Assembly (NCBI RefSeq): GCF_004118935.1
Contig: NZ_CP035375.1
Location: forward strand, 1,674,001-1,738,000
DNA from: Salinibacterium sp. UTAS2018
Lineage (GTDB): Bacteria > Actinomycetota > Actinomycetes > Actinomycetales > Microbacteriaceae
Length of the DNA: 64,000 bases
Direction of reading: 5' to 3'
Shown here piece after piece: positions 8,601-16,608 of this stretch. The stretch's first letter is position 1. Every line of letters starts with the position of its first letter. The translations under genes and the position numbers were made by a program. The notes beneath the pieces are model-generated. The model was given only the letters and a program-made list of their open reading frames with translations, was not told where the DNA came from and did no database searches.

Positions 8601-9946
8601 GCGATCGGCTCGCGCGCGATGTCCCAGACGGTCTCGTCAACCTGCGTGAAGCTGTCGCCCGCAGGGGTGACCGCAGCAGGCTTGAAGATGATCGCGTTCG
8701 TGATGAAGTCGGTGATCGCAGCATCGTTGAGCGCTGCAGGCGTGCGAACGTAGTCCCACGTTCCCGCCCCGGCAGCAGCATTGAGCGCACCGACGAGATC
8801 CCTGAGCGCTTCGTCGAGGTTTCCGCCCAGCTTGATGGAGTTTTCGATCTCCATCAGGCCGACGACATCCGCGTCGAGCGAGTTGATAGCCGCGACGATC
8901 TTCGACTGCTGGATAGCGAACTCTTCAGCAGTGGCAGCGCCACGAGCATCCGAATCTTCACTCTTCAGCGTGGTGAAGTAGTTGTAGACGTTGAAGGCCG
9001 AAACCTTGAAGTCTCCACCAACGACAGGGGCCGATTCTTCACGCGGGTTCGTGGACTCGAACGTGGGGCGGTATTCCGCCGGGCTCGCATCGTTGATCGC
9101 TACGGTCGGCTGCAAACGCCAGTCGTCGAAGCCGTAGCTCAGAACGTACGGGTTCGCCGGGAACGCAACGGTGTCACCGTTGCGCACGACAGTGTCGGCC
9201 GAGAAGTACGGCTGCTCACCGGGGTGCGAGCTAGACGAGATCTGGCTGCTGTAGCCGTCATCGAGGAAGATGCGGCTGGCACGGTTAGCGGCGGCGATCG
9301 CGGCGGCGTCGGCTCCGGCATCCGTAGTCTCGGTGCTCTTGACAGCGAGCTCTTCTGGGCTGAGCCAGAGGGTGCCGTAGTTGTACAGCTGGTGGCTGGA
9401 GCTCACGAGGTAGTCGCCGGTGGGAGTGACGAGCATCGACTCAAGGGACTCGCGGTCGGCGCCAACAACACTGGCGTCGAGGGCAGAGGCCTGAACGAGG
9501 TCTGCCGGGTCGAGGTCAGCCGCGGCCGTGACCAGTTCGACTGCAGAGACCGAACCGAGCTGAGTCAGCCCGAAGTACTCATCGACGGCACCGGTAACGG
9601 TGACCTTGTCTCCGAGAGAGACGGCGGGGTTGGCGCTGCCGAGATAGACAAAGATTCCATCGGAGGCGCCCGGCGTGGCATCGGTTTCGCCACCCGATCC
9701 CGGAGTCTGGATGACGATCCCGCGGTAGCCAGAAGCCCCACGGTAGTCAGCGGTGACAACGCCCTCGACGGTGACGGTGTTGCCGACCATGGTGCTCGCG
9801 GCAGAAGTGCCTTGAACGTCGGCGATAGTTGCTGTTACTTCGGCGGCTAGGGCGGCCGGAGCTGTGATTGTGGTCAATGCGATAGCGCACGACGTGGCAA
9901 GAGCCCCGATCGTGAATCGCAGTGGCCGGCTACTTCGTGGATGCAT
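5687..9946 (-). CDS. Secreted bifunctional nuclease / 5'-nucleotidase with C-terminal Ig-like domains
   Basis: This 1419-residue secreted protein appears to degrade extracellular nucleic acid down to nucleosides. A signal peptide ends near AALAAE (about residue 35). Residues 40-300 look like the OB-fold region of ExeM/NucH nucleases. Residues 312-610 form an endonuclease/exonuclease/phosphatase domain (MEIEN, NHFKSKGG, LGDFNAYSEED, SSDHDP). Residues 620-950 form a calcineurin-like 5'-nucleotidase domain (TNDFHGR, GNHEFDQG, SGHTHL), and about 950-1125 its C-terminal substrate-binding domain (GNFVAD, NPGGLRTD). The rest is Ig-like, including an Ig repeat near 1235-1310 and another near 1335-1419. 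No LPXTG or membrane anchor is present, so it is probably released. It is a single gene with its own terminator. Confidence 0.92.
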   Translation of the reverse strand: MHPRSSRPLRFTIGALATSCAIALTTITAPAALAAEVTATIADVQGTSAASTMVGNTVTVEGVVTADYRGASGYRGIVIQTPGSGGETDATPGASDGIFVYLGSANPAVSLGDKVTVTGAVDEYFGLTQLGSVSAVELVTAAADLDPADLVQASALDASVVGADRESLESMLVTPTGDYLVSSSHQLYNYGTLWLSPEELAVKSTETTDAGADAAAIAAANRASRIFLDDGYSSQISSSSHPGEQPYFSADTVVRNGDTVAFPANPYVLSYGFDDWRLQPTVAINDASPAEYRPTFESTNPREESAPVVGGDFKVSAFNVYNYFTTLKSEDSDARGAATAEEFAIQQSKIVAAINSLDADVVGLMEIENSIKLGGNLDEALRDLVGALNAAAGAGTWDYVRTPAALNDAAITDFITNAIIFKPAAVTPAGDSFTQVDETVWDIAREPIAQTFESNGELITVIANHFKSKGGSGTEPTDGQGYFNVERVEQANAVKDLVDSISADETKSENVVLLGDFNAYSEEDPIQVFTEAGFVDTLAAEGDNEYTYSFDGELGSLDHIIVSPSLAEHVTDAAVWNINSPEWSDRGYAFGAAEAGTVFRSSDHDPISIGLSTEAAPVEIEILTTNDFHGRIEVDRGIPGAAMLAGMVRSWESQNPNTTFVGAGDFVGATTFTSFIQNDQPTIDVLNEIGLDTSSFGNHEFDQGRADVDDRILDAADWPYLAANIYDRETNAPAYDEYFLQEFEGVTVGFIGAITEDLNELVSPEGIASLEVRGVVEEVDRVADYLTDGNDANGEADVLVLLIHEGAASTDIAASMDDSAFGQIVTDVSPEIQAIVSGHTHLAYDHEIAVDGMDDPRLVISAGQYGSYYGHFDLNVDPATKEIIDFDAEVLPIEGFEPDAAVQAIVDEATAAAAELGNASVGEISDSMYRAVQTPTEAAPFPENRGGESTIGNFVADVQLWAASDSGAEIAFMNPGGLRTDLVYESSNENDPDGNVTYREAANVQPFGNTLTTMSLTGAQIKSVLEEQWQPEGAQRPFLKLGVSEGLTYSYNPAAAQGERVTAMYLNGVAVDVAASYTVVANSFLAAGGDNFATLAEGTDRADSGRVDLQSMVEWFEENTIADPPLEQRAIGAVVSAPDADGYNPGDDVTLDLSSLTFSRGGSDATTVEVSVDGDVLGSATIDRTIVDTTDEQGRASVTVTIPAGVPSGTLALTVTVPGTDTAVVVPIEVATTAEAVENTKAPGIRGNVQVGKTVKATNGNWSVKSPDYSYQWLRDGEPIADATDSRYRITTDDIGTELSVQVTASKDGYSDGVAESDAQSVEKISSSVRSSLSSWFVWGNRSVTADASVKVGKDGTTAGEVTFYDGRTAVGTSTVDKRGNASLKLPKLSRGIHFITVEYSGNDTVESSSSFPRLVFVF

Positions 9947-10113
9947 AGCGGGCAGTCCCCTTATGAATTAGGAAATCGGCGGTCTACCCCATTACAGGGG
10001 TATTTGAGACGATAGCCCCGCCCACAGCTCATTCCAAGGTTTTAAACGGATTGCTCATGTGCGCGTAACCCATTGTTATTGTGCGCGGTTGAGATGGACT
10101 ACTGAATTGCCTG

Positions 10114-10158
10114 AGCAACCTTGGTTGACACCGCGACGATTAGCAACGTAGGTTGACA
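10114..10158 (+). promoter_or_regulatory. Pair of direct repeats, probable operator of the HTH/Clp-N gene pair
   Basis: Two copies of a 17-bp element, AGCAACCTTGGTTGACA (10114-10130) and AGCAACGTAGGTTGACA (10142-10158), match at 15 of 17 positions with a 28-bp period. The first contains the perfect palindrome CAACCTTGGTTG. The second copy ends 2 bp before the ATG at 10161 and overlaps its ribosome site. Binding by the HTH protein encoded immediately downstream is an inference. Confidence 0.6.
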
Positions 10159-10160
10159 GC

Positions 10161-10406
10161 ATGGAATCTTCCCAGATCGCAGCGGTTGCCTCCGACACCC
10201 GTGACCCCAGGTCGGGGCTTCGCGCAGTGGCCTCACTGCGCATGCTGGCTGACACCCTAGAACTGCGCCAGGTCGAGGCCGCACTGCGCTCCGGCATGAC
10301 GTGGCAGGACGTCGCTGACGCTCTTGGAGTATCCCGACAAGCCGCCCACAAGAAGCATGCCAAACGGGTCGACCCGACGATCCCGATGCCGAGGAAGAAC
10401 GCATGA
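10161..10406 (+). CDS. Small helix-turn-helix protein paired with a Clp-N protein
   Basis: This 81-residue protein is little more than a DNA-binding helix-turn-helix. The motif MTWQDVADALGVSRQAAHKK (about residues 46-65) is a classic recognition-helix pattern. The N-terminal half forms a helix around LRAVASLRMLADTLELRQVE. It is clearly related to the small protein encoded at 57086-57304: the GLRAV segment and the DALGV-RQ segment align. Its stop overlaps the start of the next gene by 4 bp (ATGA), so the two are co-translated. Repeats just upstream suggest that it controls its own operon. The family has no function that I recognise. Confidence 0.85.
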   Translation: MESSQIAAVASDTRDPRSGLRAVASLRMLADTLELRQVEAALRSGMTWQDVADALGVSRQAAHKKHAKRVDPTIPMPRKNA

Positions 10407-11401
10407 ACAAGTTCGTTCGCAGTGCCCAGACCTCTCAATCCCTCTCCCTTGTCGCCATGGAAGAAGCGTCCCGGCTGGGGCTTCGCCAAGCCGATCTCGA
10501 ACATCTGCTCCTCGCGCTCATCGTCAACGAACAGTCCGGCGGGCAGGCGCTGCGCAGCCTAGGCCTCACTATGGACGCCGCCCGCCGTGCAGTCGAAGAT
10601 CAGCATGAGACTCAGTTGGCCTCCCTCGGCATCGAGGCCGCGTTCCCCGAAGCGGGAAGGATCGTGTTCCACGAAACGAACGGGTATGAGTGGAGCACCC
10701 GCGCCACCGACCTCATTGCTCGCGCTAGCTCCCGAGGCAACAAGGGCGACGCCTCAGCGGTGCTCCGCGAGCTCGCAGCAGAGCCCAGTGGGCTGATCAC
10801 CAATATTCTTGATCGTCTTGGCACGACGGCCGATGCCGTGTTGGAACGTCTCGATCAGTACGACATGCCAGAGGCATCGACCACGCCCCCCGCGGCACCC
10901 ACGCCAGCGGTGAAGGGCCGTGTCTCTGGAACAAGACAGACATTCGTCCCGGCATCTCTCGACGCAGTGTGGGAGTTTCTTACAGACCCGACAAAGATCC
11001 CCGAGTGGGAGATGGGCGTCGGCTCCATTGATCACGACCAGCGGGAGCCAGAGATTGGCGATGTCTGGCAAGGCCAAACACCCACAAGGCGGCCGGACGG
11101 CAAGCCGCTCAAGACGAAGCCCCAGTTTCGTCGCCGCAGTATCGAATTCGTGGCAGCGGACCGCCCCGACTACAGCGCCTGGCGCTTCGCCTACCCCGAC
11201 TCTCCTCACAGCGTTTCTGTGCTGACAGAGTTCTCGCTGGAGCCCGCGGCCGGCGGCACCCAGATCACGATCACCACCTCGTGGACTCGCCACCCTGGAT
11301 GGCGCAGGCTCGTCGGATTACCGTTTCGCCCTGCCCAAAAGTTTCTGGTGTGGTTCACCCTCTTCCAGATGGGCAGCGCGATCAGCCGCGCATTCCGATG
11401 A
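10403..11401 (+). CDS. Clp N-terminal domain protein fused to an SRPBCC domain
   Basis: Residues 1-150 look like the double Clp N-terminal repeat (LEHLLLALIVNEQSGGQALRSLG and a weaker second copy around residues 85-140). This is the adaptor and substrate-binding module of ClpA/ClpC, but no AAA+ ATPase follows. After a Thr/Pro/Ala linker (about 155-172), residues 175-332 resemble an SRPBCC/polyketide-cyclase-like ligand-binding fold (SLDAVWEFLTDPTKIPEWEMG, and a C-terminal helix FRPAQKFLVWFTLFQMG). The gene is translationally coupled to the HTH gene upstream. The combination suggests a sensor or adaptor rather than an enzyme. The ligand and partner are unknown. Confidence 0.8.
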   Translation: MNKFVRSAQTSQSLSLVAMEEASRLGLRQADLEHLLLALIVNEQSGGQALRSLGLTMDAARRAVEDQHETQLASLGIEAAFPEAGRIVFHETNGYEWSTRATDLIARASSRGNKGDASAVLRELAAEPSGLITNILDRLGTTADAVLERLDQYDMPEASTTPPAAPTPAVKGRVSGTRQTFVPASLDAVWEFLTDPTKIPEWEMGVGSIDHDQREPEIGDVWQGQTPTRRPDGKPLKTKPQFRRRSIEFVAADRPDYSAWRFAYPDSPHSVSVLTEFSLEPAAGGTQITITTSWTRHPGWRRLVGLPFRPAQKFLVWFTLFQMGSAISRAFR

Positions 11402-11450
11402 CACAGGACTGCTCCGGCTCACGCCCTCTCCTCGCGGAGTGAATGCACCC

Positions 11451-12269
11451 TCAGCGTGCGCTGGAGCGGGCGAAAGCGTGGGCACGCGCCGCGAGCGAGC
11501 GCGAAAGGCGGCCGAAGAGATCGAGGCTCGCTTGCCCCGGCCAGTCCGCGGGCAGCGCCGAATTCGGCAGCCCGGGGTCGAGGTACGGGATGACCCTCCA
11601 CTGATCCAGCGCGTGGATGTAACACGCAAAGGCTTCGGCGTCGCTCGACGCGGGGCCGACTAGAGCGGAGTGCTGCGCGAGAAAGCGGTCGTGTAGTTCA
11701 CGCAAGCGGTCTAAGTCCCACCACTCGGCTGCGGCATCCGCAAACGAGCGATTTGCATCGGGGCGGCCGGCGATAAAGAGCGTCGCGCAGTCGCTGAGAT
11801 CAAGGTCGTTGAGGATGCCCAAGACCTCTGTTTTTAGGTGAACGGGGCAGATCCACAGCCCGGTCGCGACGGTGCCACAGCCGATCCAGCCGAGACGACG
11901 CCGCAACTGGTGGCGGGCATCCCGGCGCGACTCCGGGATGGAAAACGAGATGAGACACCATTGGTCAGCTTCGCGCTGCTGGCGAAAGTTGAAAATGCGG
12001 CGATCGCCACTCTCAAGCATCGGCACGGCTTCGAGGTTCACCCGATAGCCCTGCTGGCCGTGCGCCATTTCTGGCACAAGGAGCCCCTTGGATTTCACTC
12101 GTGCGATGGCGCTGCGAGCGCCATTGGCCGGTACTCCCAGCGCCTCGAGGATGCGCACGAGATGCGCCGACGAGATCCAGCCCCCGAGCTGACGCAGTTG
12201 CGAGCCCACAAAGGTGCGCAGTAGCGAGGTCGCACTCCCCGGGCGGGAGTCGAAGTCATCCAGAATCAC
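11451..12269 (-). CDS. PaaX-family transcriptional regulator
   Basis: This 272-residue protein has the PaaX layout. An N-terminal winged helix (about residues 20-80, WISSAHLVRILEALGVPANGARSAIARVK) is followed by a middle domain with the WCLISFSIPE-RRDARHQLRRRLGWIGCG pattern and a C-terminal PaaX domain ending in YLDPGLPNSALPADWPG. In enterobacteria PaaX is a repressor that responds to an aryl-CoA; the ligand here is unknown. The GTG start at 12269 lies 6 bp past the kynU stop, so the gene is the last of the tryptophan-degradation operon and probably regulates it. Confidence 0.88.
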   Translation of the reverse strand: MILDDFDSRPGSATSLLRTFVGSQLRQLGGWISSAHLVRILEALGVPANGARSAIARVKSKGLLVPEMAHGQQGYRVNLEAVPMLESGDRRIFNFRQQREADQWCLISFSIPESRRDARHQLRRRLGWIGCGTVATGLWICPVHLKTEVLGILNDLDLSDCATLFIAGRPDANRSFADAAAEWWDLDRLRELHDRFLAQHSALVGPASSDAEAFACYIHALDQWRVIPYLDPGLPNSALPADWPGQASLDLFGRLSRSLAARAHAFARSSAR

Positions 12270-12275
12270 GGGCGA

Positions 12276-13511
12276 TTACTGGGTGAGCTGCTCGTGAATG
12301 GCGGCGATGCCCAACTGAACTTCGGCGAAGGTTGTCGAGAGCGGCGATAATCCGAGACGGATGCCGTGGGGTCGACGGAAGTCAGGGATGATCCCCTGCT
12401 TCCAGAGTTCGGCGTTCACTGCGGCGAAGCTCTCGTGGTCGATCGTGACGTGGCTGCCGCGTTCGGCGGCATCCCGGGGCGAGCTGAGGGTAACGCCGAG
12501 CGGCACGAGCAGTTCGTCGATGAGCGCCAGCGCGTATTCGGTGAGGGCGATGGACTTGGCACGGATCGCGGGGATACCGGCCTCTTCGATGAGCCCGAGC
12601 ATGTCTTGCATCGCGAGCGAGCCGACGATCGAGGGCGTGCCACTGATGAAGCGACGAATGCCGTCGTGGGGCGCATAACCGGGGCCCATTTCGAAGGGGG
12701 TGTTGCTGCCCATCCACCCCTGGATCGGCTGGGTCATGGCCTCGATGTGCTCGGCACGTACGTAGCCGAAGGCTGGGGAGCCCGGGCCTCCGTTGAGGTA
12801 TTTGTACGTGCATCCGGCAGCAAGGTCGACGCCCCAGTCATCGAGCTGAGTCTCGACGACTCCGGCGGAGTGGCAGAGATCCCAGAGCACGAGAGCGCCC
12901 GCTTCGTGGACAAGCGCGGTGATGCCGGGCATGTCGGCGAGATGGCCCGAACGGTAGGCAACGTGGCTGATCACGACAAGCGCGGTGTTCTCGTTGAGGG
13001 CGGCCTTCATCTCGTCAGCGGTGACTCCCCCGTCGCTCGCGGGGTCGATCCAGCGCAAGGTCTTACCGAGTTCGGCCGCAATGCCCTCGACGAGGTAGCG
13101 GTCAGTCGGAAAGTTGCCGGTGTCGATGACGATTTCGCTGCGGTCGGGGCGAGCGCTGAGACCAGCGCGAATCAGCTTGTAGAGCACGACGGTCGTCGAG
13201 TCGCCGATGAAGGTTTGGCCGGGAGCTGCGCCGAGCGTTGCAGCACCGAGGCGGTCGCCGAGGGTCAAGGGCAGTTCGTACCAGGACTCGTCCCAGCCGC
13301 GGATGAGGCGGCCGCCCCACTGCTCGTCAACGAACTCCGCCAGGCGGGCGGCACTCGCAGTGGTGGGTCGCCCGAGCGAGTTGCCGTCGAGGTACGCCTG
13401 CACTTCGGCGGAGCGCACGAACTTGGCCGGGTACTGCTTGAGCGGATCGGCGGCATCGAAGGCTGCCGCCGCTTCGGCGCTTGTGTCAAAAGGTGCGGTC
13501 GTGTCGGTCAT
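12276..13511 (-). CDS. kynU: Kynureninase
   Basis: This PLP enzyme cleaves kynurenine to anthranilate and alanine in tryptophan degradation. The 411-residue length is typical. The PLP lysine lies in GCTYKYLNGGPGSPAFGYV, with the conserved DLCHSAG upstream; RPHGIRLGLSPL near the C-terminus is also typical. The ATG at 13511 ([11 protein letters not shown]) overlaps the stop of the amidohydrolase gene by 4 bp. An upstream extension to 13664 is open but has no conserved sequence and lies inside the previous gene, so it is not used here. Confidence 0.95.
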   Translation of the reverse strand: MTDTTAPFDTSAEAAAAFDAADPLKQYPAKFVRSAEVQAYLDGNSLGRPTTASAARLAEFVDEQWGGRLIRGWDESWYELPLTLGDRLGAATLGAAPGQTFIGDSTTVVLYKLIRAGLSARPDRSEIVIDTGNFPTDRYLVEGIAAELGKTLRWIDPASDGGVTADEMKAALNENTALVVISHVAYRSGHLADMPGITALVHEAGALVLWDLCHSAGVVETQLDDWGVDLAAGCTYKYLNGGPGSPAFGYVRAEHIEAMTQPIQGWMGSNTPFEMGPGYAPHDGIRRFISGTPSIVGSLAMQDMLGLIEEAGIPAIRAKSIALTEYALALIDELLVPLGVTLSSPRDAAERGSHVTIDHESFAAVNAELWKQGIIPDFRRPHGIRLGLSPLSTTFAEVQLGIAAIHEQLTQ

Positions 13512-14656
13512 AGGTCGATCCTCCAGGCGGTCGGGATGGGAGTTGTGGCGGCAGAAACGGCCTCGTCGCCGCCGTAGTTCGTGGCGGCCACCCGTGCTGC
13601 GCTGGCAGCAAACTCGGGGTGCAGCAATTCGCGCGCGGTCACGACGGTGGCGGTCATCAGCCACGACGCGAGATTCGCATCCGCCCGCGGCACGGTTGGC
13701 AGGTAGCTCACGGTGCTGCCGAATCCGGGCAAGCAGAGAGCCCGCAAGAGAGCGTCGTAGCGCACGCCCGCATCCTGCAGCGCGGTCAGCTCGCGCTCGT
13801 TGAGCCCCGGAGGAAGGTCACCGTTGCCGAGATCAGTACCGTAGCGAACGGCGCCGCCGGCGGTATGGAAGCGGCTCAGGTTGTCGCTCGCCCGAGCAAA
13901 ATCGCGACCACGCTGCCCATAGCCGTGGATGTCGAGGGTGCTGATCCACGAGTGGCGGCCAGCAAGAAAACGGGAATTCGGTTGCACCATCTCGGCGATC
14001 AGAGCGTCGCTAAGCTTCTCGGTCCACGGCGTATGGGCGAGGCGATCCGCTCCGGCGACAAATGCACGCTGCGCCTGGCCGACACCCTGCACGTGGGCCA
14101 CCACTTCGGCGCCGCGGCTGTGCGCGTGCTCAACGAGAGCGCTCAGGGTGTCATCGTCGATGACCGGGCCATCGTCAGAATTGAGGGCGACCTTGATGAA
14201 TGTGGCTCCGGCAGCAAGCTGCTCCGCGACCGCCGCCATTGCCTGCTCGCCGGTTTCGACCTCAGCCACCGCGAGCGTCGTCGCCCAGGCCCGATTGCTC
14301 GGATACCCGCCCGGCGCGGTGATGAACGCCGCGGCGTAGCGCACGGCCGGCACCGCATCATCGCCAGCCCACTCTCGAAGGCGATCCGGGTGCCCACCCA
14401 AGTCGTCGACGGCGGCGAGACCGCCAGCCACGAGAGCGCGCGGCTCCGTCAGCCCGAGGTGCACGTGCGCGTCGCGAAAGCCCGGAAGTAGCACTCCCGG
14501 GAGACGCACTGCGGTGGGGGTGGCGGCATCCGAAATCGGTCGGATGCCGTGAGGGCTCACCCGCACCGTGGCGGGGCCATGCCACTCCCGCAGCCAGTAG
14601 CCGTCGACGGCGTAGTCGACGCTGAGGGCAGGTTCGGAGGCTGGGTCGGCGCTCAC
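13508..14656 (-). CDS. Amidohydrolase of the imidazolonepropionase-like family, in the kyn operon
   Basis: This metal-dependent hydrolase has 382 residues, starting at the GTG that overlaps the kynA stop by 4 bp (GTGA). Metal ligands expected for the amidohydrolase fold are visible: HVH at residues 64-66, the lysine in FIKVALN, histidines in VVAHVQG and RLAHTPW, and the aspartate in RYGTDLGNG. Its place between tryptophan dioxygenase and kynureninase is where an N-formylkynurenine formamidase is needed, and no KynB-type gene is present. Acting as the formamidase is therefore a reasonable inference. Another hydrolytic step on a tryptophan derivative is possible. Confidence 0.8.
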   Translation of the reverse strand: MSADPASEPALSVDYAVDGYWLREWHGPATVRVSPHGIRPISDAATPTAVRLPGVLLPGFRDAHVHLGLTEPRALVAGGLAAVDDLGGHPDRLREWAGDDAVPAVRYAAAFITAPGGYPSNRAWATTLAVAEVETGEQAMAAVAEQLAAGATFIKVALNSDDGPVIDDDTLSALVEHAHSRGAEVVAHVQGVGQAQRAFVAGADRLAHTPWTEKLSDALIAEMVQPNSRFLAGRHSWISTLDIHGYGQRGRDFARASDNLSRFHTAGGAVRYGTDLGNGDLPPGLNERELTALQDAGVRYDALLRALCLPGFGSTVSYLPTVPRADANLASWLMTATVVTARELLHPEFAASAARVAATNYGGDEAVSAATTPIPTAWRIDL

Positions 14657-15510
14657 GAGCGGCCAATCTCGGTGCGCACGGAGAACAGCTCGGGGAAGAA
14701 GGTGAGGTCGAGCGCTTTCTGCAGAAAGCCGACGCCGCTGGAGCCGCCGGTGCCGCGCTTCATGCCGATGATGCGCATGACGGTTTTCATGTGTCGGAAC
14801 CGCCAGAGTTGGAAGTTGTCTTCGAGGTCGACGAACTCTTCGCACGCTTCGTAGGCGAGCCAGTGTTCGCTTTCGTTGTCGTAAATGTGGCGGAAGGTCT
14901 CGATGAGGTCGTCGTTTTGCTCGTAGCCTCGCGTGACATCGCGAGTGAGCACGGCCTCAGGCACTTCGTAGCCGTGGCGGCTGAGGTAGCGCAAGAACTC
15001 GTCGTAAACGCTCGGCTCGGCCAACAGCTTGCTCAACAGGGCGTGAGCTTCGGGATGCGCTTCGAAGACCTTGAGCATCCCCGCGTTCTTATTGCCGAGC
15101 AGAAACTCGACCGCGCGGTATTGGTACGACTGGAATCCGGATGAACTACCGAGGTAGTCGCGAAACTGCGAATACTCACTCGGCGTCAGCGTCGCGAGCA
15201 CCGACCACTGCTCGGTGAGGGTGCGCTGGATGTGCTTGACGCGGGCGATGTGCTTGAGCGCCATCGACAGGTTGTCGGTCGCGATCAGTTCGCGGGCCGA
15301 CAGAAGTTCGTGAATCACGAGCTTGAGCCACAACTCCGTGGTCTGATGCTGGATGATGAACAACATCTCATCGTGATGCTCGGGCTTGCTTTGCGGAGTC
15401 TGCGCGCTCAGCAACGTGTCGAGTTCTAGATACGAGCCGTACGACATCCGCTTACTGAAGTCGGTAACGATGTCATCTTCGAGGGCACGTTCGTTGTGAG
15501 TATCCGACAT
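14653..15510 (-). CDS. kynA: Tryptophan 2,3-dioxygenase
   Basis: This haem dioxygenase opens the indole ring of L-tryptophan to give N-formylkynurenine. The 285-residue length and conserved blocks fit the family: [34 protein letters not shown] with the haem-pocket histidine, SGFQSYQYR, and [22 protein letters not shown] near the C-terminus. It is the first gene of the operon kynA - amidohydrolase - kynU - paaX-like, all linked by short overlaps or a 6-bp gap. Two TATTGC repeats (15521-15526 and 15529-15534) lie 10-25 bp upstream of the ATG and may be regulatory. Confidence 0.96.
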   Translation of the reverse strand: MSDTHNERALEDDIVTDFSKRMSYGSYLELDTLLSAQTPQSKPEHHDEMLFIIQHQTTELWLKLVIHELLSARELIATDNLSMALKHIARVKHIQRTLTEQWSVLATLTPSEYSQFRDYLGSSSGFQSYQYRAVEFLLGNKNAGMLKVFEAHPEAHALLSKLLAEPSVYDEFLRYLSRHGYEVPEAVLTRDVTRGYEQNDDLIETFRHIYDNESEHWLAYEACEEFVDLEDNFQLWRFRHMKTVMRIIGMKRGTGGSSGVGFLQKALDLTFFPELFSVRTEIGRS

Positions 15511-15646
15511 GCCGATACCCTATTGCACTATTGCGACGACCGCCACATTTCTGTTCAATTAGAGACGCGCTAGCATCTCTCCCGCGCACACGGGCATGCG
15601 CGAACGGTCACATGAGCAACGCGCACCTGACCGCTATACGCGGGCT

Positions 15647-15871
15647 CTACTCACCGTCTGCGCTTTCTGCGGTCCGATCTTCGCCGACCGCACGAACGCT
15701 GCGCACACTGTCTTCAAGCGCGGCATCTTCGAGAGCGCTATCTTCGAGCGCGCCGTTCCGCACTGCATCAGACTCCATCTGGTCTTTCTTGCCCTGCTGC
15801 TTGTCGCTCGCGGAAGCTTCGGTAGCACCATCCATCATCGGCTGGTCTTGAGTTTCATCATGAGAAGTCAT
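15647..15871 (-). CDS. Small acidic protein with ALED(S/A) repeats, hypothetical
   Basis: A 74-residue open frame starts at ATG 15871 with no recognisable domain. It is rich in Asp, Glu, Ser and Gln. The centre has three tandem five-residue units (ALEDS, ALEDA, ALEDS), encoded by a 15-bp DNA repeat around 15717-15760. It is probably disordered and soluble. The start sits 88 bp from the divergent Nudix gene, which leaves room for a promoter. I cannot exclude that it is a chance frame, because this stretch otherwise has no gene. Confidence 0.45.
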   Translation of the reverse strand: MTSHDETQDQPMMDGATEASASDKQQGKKDQMESDAVRNGALEDSALEDAALEDSVRSVRAVGEDRTAESADGE

Positions 15872-15958
15872 GCTTGAACAGTACGGTCGTACCCTGACAA
15901 AACTCCGCGACGCAGTACTGGCAAAGAGGCCCCCGGGGTGACGACGGATAATGGCTGA

Positions 15959-16489
15959 GTGATCGCCGATGACTTCCTGACCAGCCTTGCGGCCCTTCCT
16001 GCGTCTCCCGTCCGCGAGCGCTACCTCGCTTTCGTCGCTGCCGGAGGAGCGGATGCCCTCAAGCGAGACGGCGGTCCCGAACACGTCACCGCCTCCTGCT
16101 TCGTGTTCTCCCCCGACTATGAGAACGTGCTGTTGTGCTTTCACCGCAAGGGGCAGTTCTGGGTGCAGTTCGGCGGCCACCTCGAACCCCAGGATGCGTC
16201 AGTCGCGGATGCCGCCCTGCGTGAAGCACGGGAGGAGTCCGGCATCGCCGACCTCACCCTGCGCTCGGACGCCATCGTCGATCTCGACCGCCACGAGTTG
16301 CACGGCGGCTTCGCGTGCGCCGCCCACTGGGATGTCGGTTTCGTCGCCCTTGCCGCCCCGGATGTTGCTGTCGCGGTCAGCGACGAGAGCGAAGACGTGC
16401 GCTGGTTCCCCACCAATGCGCTGCCCGCCGCGGTACCCGACAACTTTCCAGCGCGGATGGCCGCTGTGCTCGGTGCGATTGCACGCTGA
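15959..16489 (+). CDS. Nudix hydrolase
   Basis: This 176-residue protein carries a Nudix box, GGHLEP-(12 residues)-REAREESGI (about residues 63-88), with the REXXEEXG core intact. The first glutamate of the classic signature is not in its usual place, but the GGHxEPxD variant occurs widely in the family. It would hydrolyse a nucleoside diphosphate linked to another group; the substrate cannot be told. The GTG start at 15959 is the best-fitting start. The gene is monocistronic and is followed by a CAG-repeat tract. Confidence 0.85.
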   Translation: MIADDFLTSLAALPASPVRERYLAFVAAGGADALKRDGGPEHVTASCFVFSPDYENVLLCFHRKGQFWVQFGGHLEPQDASVADAALREAREESGIADLTLRSDAIVDLDRHELHGGFACAAHWDVGFVALAAPDVAVAVSDESEDVRWFPTNALPAAVPDNFPARMAAVLGAIAR

Positions 16490-16543
16490 GTCTGCGCCGG
16501 TCCCACTGGAGTAGCGAGCGGGCAACAGTGCGCCGGCAGCCGC

Positions 16544-16594
<51 letters not shown>

Positions 16595-16608
16595 GAGTCG
16601 TGCAACTT

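Noticed and set aside
8552..9850. 432-codon open frame on the plus strand
   Set aside because: It lies antisense to the nuclease/nucleotidase gene and has the composition of a reverse-frame shadow in GC-rich DNA, with no domain.
12366..13577. 403-codon plus-strand frame over kynU
   Set aside because: Antisense shadow of a clear kynureninase gene.
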